Source: a bacterium
GTDB taxonomy: Bacteria; SZUA-182; SZUA-191; JAJRXT01
Assembly: GCA_024277605.1 (NCBI GenBank)
Contig: JAJRUU010000221.1
Span: forward strand, 1-6,291
Direction of reading: 5' to 3'
Length of the DNA stretch: 6,291 nt
Shown here piece by piece: positions 1 through 4,947 of the stretch. Position 1 is the stretch's first letter; each line of letters opens with the position of its first letter. Made by a program: the position numbers and the translations under genes. The notes under the pieces were generated by a model. That model ran no database searches, was not told where the DNA came from, and saw only the letters and a program-made list of their open reading frames with translations.

Positions 1-59
1 AGCGCCGCCAGGGCCACCTTGGCCTTAAACTCCTTACCAAATTTCCGCTTCTTCTCCAT
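1..59 (-). CDS. IS3-family transposase OrfA, N-terminal fragment (runs off window)
   Basis: The first 19 codons read MEKKRKFGKEFKAKVALAA and then leave the window. This matches the beginning of IS3-family OrfA proteins (HTH_Tnp_1 / transposase_8 type), where a basic leader is followed by a K-E-F-K-x-K-V-A-L-x-A first helix of the DNA-binding helix-turn-helix. In IS3 elements OrfA supplies DNA binding, and a programmed frameshift joins it to the DDE catalytic OrfB; that part is not visible here. The ATG at 57-59 is fixed by a very strong ribosome binding site (AAGGAGGT) 6 nt upstream. It is truncated only by the window edge, so whether the full element is intact cannot be judged. Confidence 0.85.
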   Translation of the reverse strand, partial: MEKKRKFGKEFKAKVALAA

Positions 60-65
60 TAATTG

Positions 66-73
66 ACCTCCTT
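66..73 (-). promoter_or_regulatory. Strong Shine-Dalgarno of the IS transposase, partly inside a hairpin arm
   Basis: Minus-strand AAGGAGGT lies 6 nt before the OrfA ATG and is a near-perfect anti-16S match. Its first three bases (AAG) are also the last bases of the 3' arm of the 10-bp inverted repeat at 71-80/105-114, so folding of a long transcript would partly hide it. Confidence 0.8.
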
Positions 74-114
74 GTTAAGGGTGTTATTTTAACACCTCTC
101 AAAACCTTAACAAG
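71..114 (-). repeat. Nested inverted repeat in the transposase leader
   Basis: Two perfect inverted repeats are nested. The outer arms are CTTGTTAAGG at 71-80 and CCTTAACAAG at 105-114 (10 bp). The inner arms are GGTGTTA at 80-86 and TAACACC at 90-96 (7 bp, 3-nt loop). In a minus-strand RNA that enters from outside the IS, the outer stem would end against the transposase ribosome binding site. An RNA started at the internal promoter (86-113) would lack the 5' outer arm, so only the short transcript would leave the site open. The repeat is directly visible; the regulatory role is inferred by analogy with IS10/IS50 leaders. Confidence 0.75.
86..113 (-). promoter_or_regulatory. Putative sigma-70 promoter of the IS transposase
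   Basis: On the minus strand TTGTTA (108-113) and TAAAAT (86-91) are separated by 16 bp, a good -35/-10 pair. Initiation about 7 nt past the -10 would fall near position 79-80, within or just before the 3' arm of the outer repeat and about 20 nt upstream of the OrfA start. Assignment is from consensus only. Confidence 0.5.
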
Positions 115-125
115 TGGTCCAGTTT

Positions 126-151
126 TTGGGGAGTATTATATCTTTCCCCAA
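126..151. repeat. 7-bp inverted repeat between the IS and the DUF354 gene
   Basis: TTGGGGA at 126-132 and TCCCCAA at 145-151 form a perfect 7-bp stem with a 12-nt AT-rich loop. It lies 14 nt beyond the stop of the DUF354 gene and could act as a weak transcript end for the glycan operon, but neither strand has a following T-run. It may instead be partly the IS terminus. Confidence 0.4.
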
Positions 152-165
152 TAAGTCAAGAATCT

Positions 166-1197
166 CTATGGCTTATAATATCCCTCAACCAATCCAACCA
201 GCCAGGTGGTTACTTCAATCTTTTCTTCTATCATCTGGCGGCTCTTTGCCTGCCATTTTGCTTTTACCTGCGGGTCGTTAACCAATTCAATGGCTTTTTC
301 CAATGCTAATTTATGGTCGGTAAATGGATAAATCAGGCCGTATTTTTCGTGGTCCATTATGCAACCCGCCTCATGCGCCCAGGAGGATATCAGCACTGAT
401 GGAGTGCCTAAAATGGCGGCCTCTGAAGCCATGGTCGGGCTCTCGCCAATATACAGGCTGGCATAGTACAACAAGTGGTGTATGTCTTGTGCTGGAACTT
501 TCAGCCTATATCGCTCAAACTCCGGGGGAAGTTGTGCCTCAGAGGTAATAAACACCCTCCCCTGCCCGGCTAACGTGTTAATAAAGTCTAACCGTATATC
601 AGCCGCCACCCCTGTCTCACCGACATCATGCGCCGCACCCCAGGAAACAAAGCGCACCACAAAGTATTTCTCGCCTGCGGCTAATCCCAATTTTTCCAAC
701 ACTGATTTGTCGGCCTTAAATAGGTTCGGATGCAGATACGCCAATTCTTGAAATCCATTATACCGTATCTGTTTTTTGCCCGCATCCTCCCTGAAGGAAG
801 CAGGGGTACAAATCGCCTTGGCAAAGGGGAAAGAAATGAAGTTTGACAGGCGGGCATGCTCGGTATCGGTAAATATAATAGCTGGAACCCCGGTTAGCCA
901 GCCTAGCGGGGCAATGGAAAAACCGGCAATGCCGGTCATGATCCGGGGTTTAAATTGTTTGATAATTTTATAAAGTTTTATGTTGCGGCCGATAAGCTCA
1001 CAAAACAGTCCCCACAGGCCCGGTTTATAATCGCTTATTTTAATATAATCAATTCCATAGGCTTTAAGCAACTGTATATTATTTTCTTTCTCCCTGACCA
1101 CCACCAATAACCGGTGTCCCCGCTTCTGCCACTCGGAAATAGCATACTTAAAAAAATGTACATGCGCCGGATGCACTATATCTATTAGGATATTCAA
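166..1197 (-). CDS. DUF354 family protein, GT-B-fold glycosyltransferase/epimerase-like
   Basis: This 343-residue cytoplasmic protein has the hallmarks of the DUF354 family (PF04007), whose fold resembles UDP-GlcNAc 2-epimerases and GT-B glycosyltransferases. Visible are the N-terminal motif ILIDIVHPAHVHFF (3-16), the G-I-A-G-F segment (89-93), the TDTEHA motif (110-115), the VRFVSWGAAHD strand-loop opening the second Rossmann-like domain (181-191), and a C-terminal IGESPTMASEAAILGTPS block (250-267) like the sugar-nucleotide site of GT-B enzymes. Length is normal for the family. The start is TTG at 1195-1197: it gives the usual family N-terminus, an in-frame TAG lies eight codons upstream, and no good ribosome binding site is seen. 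The start overlaps the stop of a small upstream frame (TTGA), suggesting translational coupling. It lies within a glycan cluster, cut off from the other genes by hicBA. The actual sugar substrate is unknown. Confidence 0.85.
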   Translation of the reverse strand: MNILIDIVHPAHVHFFKYAISEWQKRGHRLLVVVREKENNIQLLKAYGIDYIKISDYKPGLWGLFCELIGRNIKLYKIIKQFKPRIMTGIAGFSIAPLGWLTGVPAIIFTDTEHARLSNFISFPFAKAICTPASFREDAGKKQIRYNGFQELAYLHPNLFKADKSVLEKLGLAAGEKYFVVRFVSWGAAHDVGETGVAADIRLDFINTLAGQGRVFITSEAQLPPEFERYRLKVPAQDIHHLLYYASLYIGESPTMASEAAILGTPSVLISSWAHEAGCIMDHEKYGLIYPFTDHKLALEKAIELVNDPQVKAKWQAKSRQMIEEKIEVTTWLVGLVEGYYKP

Positions 1198-1292
1198 TGC
1201 ATTATTACCGGGCTGCTACCCAAATAACAGGGGTTTTTGTCAATATGTTCTTTGAGCAACACCCCGTGTAGATCTAACCCCCGAATTTTCAT
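1194..1292 (-). CDS. Small open frame, possible 3' remnant of a lost gene, coupled to the DUF354 gene
   Basis: A 32-codon frame begins MKIRGLDLHGVLL and ends GSSPVIMH; its TGA stop overlaps the TTG start of the DUF354 gene. Without requiring a start codon the frame stays open back to about 1319 (LISGDKSIK before the Met). Its composition looks protein-like and the stop/start overlap is typical of neighbouring genes in an operon. It has no good ribosome binding site and I do not recognise a family. It could be the C-terminal stump of a glycan gene truncated when the hicBA segment arrived, a tiny leader peptide, or chance. Confidence 0.35.
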   Translation of the reverse strand: MKIRGLDLHGVLLKEHIDKNPCYLGSSPVIMH

Positions 1293-1297
1293 TTTGA

Positions 1298-1326
1298 TTG
1301 ACTTGTCGCCTGATATTAATTAAAAT
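1298..1326 (+). promoter_or_regulatory. Putative sigma-70 promoter of hicBA
   Basis: TTGACT (1298-1303) and TAAAAT (1321-1326) are spaced exactly 17 bp on the plus strand. Initiation near 1333 would give a leader of about 45 nt that keeps the hicB ribosome binding site (AAGGGA, 1366-1371). This fits better than the nearby consensus boxes at 1350-1364, which are too close to each other. Confidence 0.55.
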
Positions 1327-1348
1327 GTAAGTATTAGTGGCTTAACAA
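1319..1348 (-). promoter_or_regulatory. Weak candidate divergent promoter toward the DUF354 gene
   Basis: On the minus strand TTGTTA (1343-1348) and TTTAAT (1319-1324) are 18 bp apart. The -10 overlaps that of the hicB promoter on the other strand. The DUF354 gene needs its own promoter if transcripts do not pass through the plus-strand hicBA segment. Match quality is modest and AT-rich sequence easily yields such pairs. Confidence 0.25.
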
Positions 1349-1365
1349 CTTGACATTCTATAATT

Positions 1366-1371
1366 AAGGGA
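1366..1371 (+). promoter_or_regulatory. Ribosome binding site of hicB
   Basis: AAGGGA lies 6 nt before the ATG at 1378-1380 and decides this start for the small HicB protein. Confidence 0.7.
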
Positions 1372-1377
1372 ATTAAA

Positions 1378-1581
1378 ATGAAACTCAAAATTGTTTTAGA
1401 ACGAGGGCTGGACGGTTATATTACCGCCTATTGTCCCTCCCTCAGGGGTTGCGTATCCCAGGGCAAGACTGTCGAGGAAGCTATGGCTAATATCAAGGAA
1501 GCCATCGAGCTTTACCTTGAACCAGATCCCCGGGAAATGCAGGAAACGGAAAGTCACAAAATCCTAGAACTCGCCCTGTGA
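1378..1581 (+). CDS. hicB: HicB-like antitoxin of a type II toxin-antitoxin pair
   Basis: This 67-residue protein has the HicB-like fold signature. A beta strand with I-V-L-E-R (5-9) is followed by D-G-Y-I-T-A-Y-C-P-S-L-R-G-C-V-S-Q-G-K-T (12-31) and an amphipathic helix V-E-E-A-M-A-N-I-K-E-A-I-E-L-Y-L (32-47), the degenerate RNase H-like antitoxin domain. HicB proteins bind and neutralise the mRNA interferase HicA and usually autoregulate the pair. The C-terminal tail is only about 20 residues, so no separate helix-turn-helix or ribbon-helix-helix domain is present; DNA binding, if any, is not evident. The gene order is hicB then hicA, and the stop overlaps the GTG start of hicA (GTGA). It sits on the strand opposite to all surrounding glycan genes, suggesting acquisition as a unit. 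Because hicA is frameshifted, HicB may be an orphan antitoxin. Confidence 0.85.
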   Translation: MKLKIVLERGLDGYITAYCPSLRGCVSQGKTVEEAMANIKEAIELYLEPDPREMQETESHKILELAL

Positions 1582-1804
1582 CGGCCAAACCTGAGCTTGC
1601 CTCAGGCAGAAAGGTTGCAAAAGCCCTGGGGGTAAATTCGGTTATCAGAAAATCTCTCAAACAGGTAGCCATATCAAACTCTGTAACGACTCCACCGGCC
1701 TAACCCTCATTGTACCTGACCATAAAGAAGTTGACCGCTGGACATTAAAAACCATCCTCAAACAAGCTGAAATATCCGAAGACGAATTCAATAAATATCT
1801 GTAA
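1578..1804 (+). pseudogene. hicA: HicA mRNA interferase toxin, frameshifted at a G5 run
   Basis: The GTG start at 1578-1580 overlaps the hicB stop, and the first 18 codons (ending SGRKVAKALG) match the HicA N-terminus. At the G run 1628-1632 the frame breaks, and continuing in the starting frame ends at a TAA at 1701-1703 (41 codons). One frame over, from 1634 to the stop at 1802-1804, lies a well-conserved HicA body: KFGYQKISQTGSHIKL, with the catalytic-type His at 1670-1672 in the G-S-H motif, then TLIVPDHKEVDRWTLKTIL and a tail SEDEFNKYL. Adding one G would restore a 75-residue protein of normal HicA length. HicA toxins are small double-stranded-RNA-binding-fold mRNA interferases. As written the toxin is inactive; a sequencing error or ribosomal slippage cannot be excluded because the rest shows no further stops. 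Confidence 0.8.
1590..1606 (+). repeat. Small perfect hairpin just after the hicA start
   Basis: CCTGAG (1590-1595) and CTCAGG (1601-1606) form a 6-bp stem with a 5-nt loop, beginning 10 nt past the hicA GTG. It might modulate toxin translation, but it lies within coding sequence and lacks a T-run, so it is not a terminator. The role is unknown. Confidence 0.35.
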
Positions 1805-1870
1805 TACCTGCCTATTGCTCAGCATCAACGGGTTGTTGCCCAAATCAGACACCTACAAACTTTACCAAGC

Positions 1871-2815
1871 CTATTTGCTCTCCTGCATATCAAACAGCAT
1901 GGCAAACAGGGTAAATTGTATCCCCGTGGTCAAAAGCAAAGCACACATGATAGCCTGCGGGCCGGTGACCCCAACGCCAACCAATTGCCGCCACACCAAT
2001 ACCAACCCATAAATAAATCCGACGGGCGCCAGAAACAATCCCATTAAATAGAAAAAAGCCAACGGATGAAAATCTCTCACGATATACTTATAAAGTATGC
2101 GACGAAAAAAACCTTTTAGCAGCATAGGGGAAACTTTCAGGGCATATCTCATGCCTTTGATCTGAGATTGTCTTTCACCCGGCAGATATATTGCCCGGCG
2201 GGGCACATCCAGCACCCTCAACCCCAGTGTATTCAAACGAATAAGAAAATCCATCGGATAGCCATATCCCTTCCAGGCCTTATCCCAATTCACCAACTCA
2301 ATCGCCCTCCGGTTAATGGCGGTGTATCCATCCACCACATCTATAATCTTATAATAGCCGGAAGCCATCTTAGTCAGCGCTGAGATAATCATGTTGGCCA
2401 CCAATCTCAGCTTGGGCATATCCCTGACACTGCCGGAATCATCAAAGAAGCTGCAGCCTTTGGTATAATCAGCCTGCCCGTCGATTATGGGATCCAGCAA
2501 ATCAGTAACTTGCTCCAGCGGCATCTGATAGTCTCCGCCCACCACTACCGCAATATCATAGCCATCCGCAAATGAAGCATTATAGCCGGTGATTATCCCC
2601 TGCCCACAGCCCAGGTTTTTCTCATGTTGGATTAGCTTAATCCGCTTGTCATTATTTATACACTCGTTTACTATCTGAACTGTATTATCGGTGCTGCCAT
2701 CGTCTATGACATAAATCCGGTCAATTAAATCCGGCACATGCTCTAAAGTCGGGAGTATCAGCTTCTCTTCATTGTATGCAGGAATAACCAATGATATTTT
2801 ATGTTCTATATACAT
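1871..2815 (-). CDS. Family 2 glycosyltransferase, DPM1-like with two C-terminal membrane segments
   Basis: The 314-residue protein has a GT-A catalytic domain. Visible are the nucleotide-binding VIPAYNEE motif (10-17), the VIDDGSTDNT motif (36-45), N-L-G-x-G-x-G-I-I-T-G-Y (67-78), a degenerate metal site GGDYQMP (93-99), and the acceptor region D-V-V-D-G-Y-T-A-I-N followed by K-G-Y-G-Y-P-M-D-F. Two hydrophobic helices (about 252-275 and 289-308) anchor it in the membrane. This layout is typical of enzymes that move a sugar from a nucleotide donor to polyprenyl phosphate on the cytoplasmic face. Where DPM1-type enzymes have DxD, the first Asp here is Gly. The ATG at 2813-2815 is 2 nt after the aminotransferase stop with a poor ribosome binding site, so coupling is likely. 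It is the last gene before the plus-strand hicBA insertion, with 66 nt of gene-free DNA (1805-1870) after it and no clear terminator. Sugar and acceptor are unknown. Confidence 0.88.
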   Translation of the reverse strand: MYIEHKISLVIPAYNEEKLILPTLEHVPDLIDRIYVIDDGSTDNTVQIVNECINNDKRIKLIQHEKNLGCGQGIITGYNASFADGYDIAVVVGGDYQMPLEQVTDLLDPIIDGQADYTKGCSFFDDSGSVRDMPKLRLVANMIISALTKMASGYYKIIDVVDGYTAINRRAIELVNWDKAWKGYGYPMDFLIRLNTLGLRVLDVPRRAIYLPGERQSQIKGMRYALKVSPMLLKGFFRRILYKYIVRDFHPLAFFYLMGLFLAPVGFIYGLVLVWRQLVGVGVTGPQAIMCALLLTTGIQFTLFAMLFDMQESK

Positions 2816-2817
2816 AG

Positions 2818-3975
2818 CTATCCATTAGCGCCGAAGAAGGTATTGATTGTATCGGCAACATACTCAATGTGCTGTAAAGGCAGCTCAGGGTACATGGGCA
2901 GGGATAATACCTGCCCGGCACATGCCTCAGCTATTGGGAAATCACCCGGCTTATATCCCAAAAAACTGTAAGCGGGCTGCAAGTGGAGGGGAATAGGATA
3001 ATGCACACCGGTCTTAATCCCTTGTTTGGTCAAAAAAGCCTGTAACTCATCCCGGCGATCGGTGTTAATCACATACAGGTGATAGACATGCTCGGCATAT
3101 GCCCGCACTTCTGGGATGAGCGCCTCAGGCAGCAGCTTATTATACTGTGCGGCCCGCTTGCGCCGGTTTTCGCTCCAGTCATCCAAAAATTTCAACTTAA
3201 CCCTTAATATAGCTGCCTGGAGGGCATCCAAGCGGTAATTATAGCCGATTATCAAATGCCGGTATTTATCCTTCCGGCCATGGTTTGCCAATAACCTGGA
3301 TTTTTCCGCTATCTCTTCATTGTTGGTAACCAGCATCCCCCCATCGCCGAAAGCGCCCAGATTTTTCCCGGGGAAAAAACTAAAACAGCCCACATCACCA
3401 ATAGCCCCAACCCGGATGCCCTTATAACGCGCCCCATGAGCCTGCGCCACATCCTCTATAACCCGCAAACCATATTTTTCAGCTAAGGCAAGTACAGGCT
3501 CCATATCAGCCGGATGACCGTACAAATGTACCGGAATGACAGCCCGAATCAACCTGTTTGTCCGGCGATTAATCAATCCCCCCCGAGCAGCATCATATTC
3601 ACAGTGGCTATCGATAAATTCCGCCAACTTATTCGTATCTATATTATAATCCCGCTCATTTACATCTACGAATACCGGATAAGCCCCAATGTGGGAAATC
3701 GCCTCAATGGTAGCGATAAAGGTGTGGGGGGTGGTGAGCACCTCTTCACCTGCCTGTATATCACAGGCCAGCAGCGCCAGATGGAGCTCCGTAGTACCTG
3801 AACTGGCTCCCACCGCATATTTAGCTTCACAGAATTCGGCAAACTCCCGCTCAAAGTCGGCAACCTGCTCACCCATAATAAATTGTGTATTTTCGATAAC
3901 CTCAAAAATAGCCCGATCCACTTCTTCCTTTATCGCTTGATATTGGACTTTTAAATCCATAAACGGTATATCCAT
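2818..3975 (-). CDS. DegT/DnrJ/EryC1/StrS PLP-dependent sugar aminotransferase, WlbC/WbpE-like
   Basis: This 385-residue fold-type I aminotransferase converts a keto group of a nucleotide sugar to an amine, usually with glutamate as donor. The family signature is complete: start I-P-F-M-D-L-K (3-9), G-x-x-V-A-D-F-E-x-E-F (35-45), the phosphate-binding S-S-G-T-T-E-L (58-64), T-T-P-H-T-F-I-A-T (81-89), V-H-L-Y-G (149-153), V-I-E-D-V-A-Q-A-H-G (172-181) with the cofactor Asp175 and Gln178, and S-F-F-P-G-K-N-L-G (199-207) with Lys204 as the internal aldimine lysine. The C-terminal G-V-H-Y-P-I-P-L-H-L-Q segment and S-L-P-M-Y-P resemble C3 aminotransferases such as WbpE and WlbC. A loop near 122-145 is somewhat longer than in WbpE. 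A good ribosome binding site (TAAGAGGA, 3981-3988) precedes the ATG by 5 nt. Pairing with the dehydrogenase at 4948-5958 supports action on a 3-keto UDP-sugar; the precise substrate is inference. Confidence 0.9.
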   Translation of the reverse strand: MDIPFMDLKVQYQAIKEEVDRAIFEVIENTQFIMGEQVADFEREFAEFCEAKYAVGASSGTTELHLALLACDIQAGEEVLTTPHTFIATIEAISHIGAYPVFVDVNERDYNIDTNKLAEFIDSHCEYDAARGGLINRRTNRLIRAVIPVHLYGHPADMEPVLALAEKYGLRVIEDVAQAHGARYKGIRVGAIGDVGCFSFFPGKNLGAFGDGGMLVTNNEEIAEKSRLLANHGRKDKYRHLIIGYNYRLDALQAAILRVKLKFLDDWSENRRKRAAQYNKLLPEALIPEVRAYAEHVYHLYVINTDRRDELQAFLTKQGIKTGVHYPIPLHLQPAYSFLGYKPGDFPIAEACAGQVLSLPMYPELPLQHIEYVADTINTFFGANG

Positions 3976-3980
3976 ATTAT

Positions 3981-3988
3981 TCCTCTTA
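3981..3988 (-). promoter_or_regulatory. Ribosome binding site of the aminotransferase gene
   Basis: Minus-strand TAAGAGGA is 5 nt before the ATG at 3973-3975 and fixes the start in the 30-nt gap after the family 9 glycosyltransferase. Confidence 0.7.
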
Positions 3989-4005
3989 TAGTGCCGACTA
4001 CATTA

Positions 4006-4890
4006 TTACTGTATGATTTCAGCTACGCACTGCATGACTTCGTCTACGCTAATCAACTGCATGCAATCCCGTTTGAGGCAATCGCTCTGGGTGCGGTCGA
4101 AACAGGGTTGACATTTCAAGCCTTTATATATATTTATATTATGCTTATATCCCCAGATCCTGGGTGTGGTTGCTCCAAACAACACTACCCCCGGGAGGTC
4201 TGCGATACTGGTAGCATGGTTAAATACCGAATCAACTCCTATAAAACCATGCGCAAACCGAAATAAAGCCAGCGCCTGCTGAATGCTGGTGCGCCCCAAA
4301 TATTTTATCGCCCCCGCTATGGGTTGCTCAAATACAACCCCAAGCTGAATTACCGCATAGCCTCCAGCTTTAAGCCGACTGACCACTTCCACCCAGCGCT
4401 CATTATACCAGCTCTTTTTTTTTGAACAAGCACAACGGGTAACCGGACATGGCTGGTGCAGTATGAAAAATTTCCGGTCTATCTGTCGGGCCGCTTCCGC
4501 AGCCCAGCTGATATCCGCCGCATTCATTTTGAAATTTATCTTCTCCGCAACATCCTCTAAGCCCAGACCGCGGCAGATAAAATTAATGGCATGCTGAGTA
4601 GTTTCAGCCAGCGGAGGCCAATTATCCGGATATATAATAGATTCCGGCCCCTCGAGTTTATTTAATATCTGTTTGTACCCTGTGCGGGGCGTTTTTAAAA
4701 TGTCTTCAGCCCGCTCGACAAAACCTTCAAATAACGGTTGGTGTCTGAAAATCCGCCGATAATTATATTTGCAATATACAGCGCTCCCGGGATAGAGGGT
4801 TTTTATCCTCTCTAAGGCTGGCAGGGCCATCAAGGCGTCGCCTATACCGCCTGTCTCATTTGGCTCAAAATAAATGACTTTTTCGGCCAT
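4006..4890 (-). CDS. Family 9 (heptosyltransferase-like) glycosyltransferase
   Basis: This 294-residue cytoplasmic GT-B protein matches the ADP-heptose:LPS heptosyltransferase family (GT9, PF01075). The N-terminal glycine loop G-G-I-G-D-A-L-M-A-L-P-A-L (14-26) matches the GT9 acceptor-side loop. The second domain has K-S-W-Y-N-E-R-W (159-166), V-I-Q-L-G (180-184), and the donor-site block F-I-G-V-D-S-V-F-N-H-A-T-S-I-A (217-230) followed by V-V-L-F-G-A-T-T-P (236-243). It is a little short for GT9 (usually about 330-350). Two cysteine clusters stand out: 148/153/155 and 260/263/271/276. Despite the family name, many GT9 members in bacteria without typical LPS transfer other sugars, so heptose is not implied. 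The ATG at 4888-4890 has only a weak, distant purine-rich site (CAGGTG). The gap to the upstream dehydrogenase is 57 nt. A run of nine A residues occurs in the coding strand (4415-4423, Lys157-159). Confidence 0.85.
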   Translation of the reverse strand: MAEKVIYFEPNETGGIGDALMALPALERIKTLYPGSAVYCKYNYRRIFRHQPLFEGFVERAEDILKTPRTGYKQILNKLEGPESIIYPDNWPPLAETTQHAINFICRGLGLEDVAEKINFKMNAADISWAAEAARQIDRKFFILHQPCPVTRCACSKKKSWYNERWVEVVSRLKAGGYAVIQLGVVFEQPIAGAIKYLGRTSIQQALALFRFAHGFIGVDSVFNHATSIADLPGVVLFGATTPRIWGYKHNINIYKGLKCQPCFDRTQSDCLKRDCMQLISVDEVMQCVAEIIQ

Positions 4891-4947
4891 AAAGAACTTA
4901 GCGCACCTGCCGGTGAGGGGGAAAAAGGAAATTCCTATACACTTAAA

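Larger units (their letters stand above)
1..150 (-). mobile_element. One end of an IS3-family insertion sequence (rest is outside the window)
   Basis: This is the 5' (transposase-start) end of an insertion sequence that continues off the left edge. It is supported by the OrfA start at 59 and by the minus-strand string CCCCAAAAACTGGACC just upstream of the leader (about 116-131), which resembles terminal repeats of IS3-family elements. The exact outer boundary is not resolved: the terminal TG expected for this family could be at 149-150, but the other end and the target duplication are not visible. The element abuts the 3' end of the DUF354 gene (stop at 166-168), which appears uninterrupted, so insertion was downstream of it. 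Confidence is good that an IS is present and low for the outer coordinate. Confidence 0.7.

Noticed and set aside
126..151. Inverted repeat as an intrinsic terminator of the glycan operon
   Set aside because: No T-run follows the stem on the minus strand and the loop is 12 nt; kept only as a repeat.
135..159. Minus-strand TTGACT (154-159) and TATAAT (135-140) as a junction-created promoter driving the transposase
   Set aside because: The spacer is only 13 bp, too short for a sigma-70 promoter; the internal IS promoter at 86-113 fits better.
324..973. Plus-strand open frames of 65-89 codons opposite the DUF354 gene
   Set aside because: They are antisense shadows with no protein-like motifs; the minus-strand DUF354 motifs are unambiguous.
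1350..1364. Consensus TTGACA (1350-1355) and TATAAT (1359-1364) just upstream of hicB
   Set aside because: The boxes are only 3 bp apart and cannot form one promoter; a start from the TATAAT alone would fall at or beyond the ribosome binding site.
1805..1870. Short GGG/CCC inverted repeat near 1829-1840 as a bidirectional terminator between hicA and the glycosyltransferase
   Set aside because: The stem is only 3 bp and there is no T-run on either strand.
3514..3940. Open frames of 79-95 codons over the aminotransferase gene on both strands
   Set aside because: They overlap a complete, motif-rich aminotransferase in another frame and have no recognisable domain or supporting ribosome binding site.
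4120..4152. AT-rich stretch with TATATAT as a promoter inside the GT9 gene
   Set aside because: It is coding sequence for an Asn/Ile/Tyr/Lys-rich segment of a clear protein and has no convincing paired -35 box.
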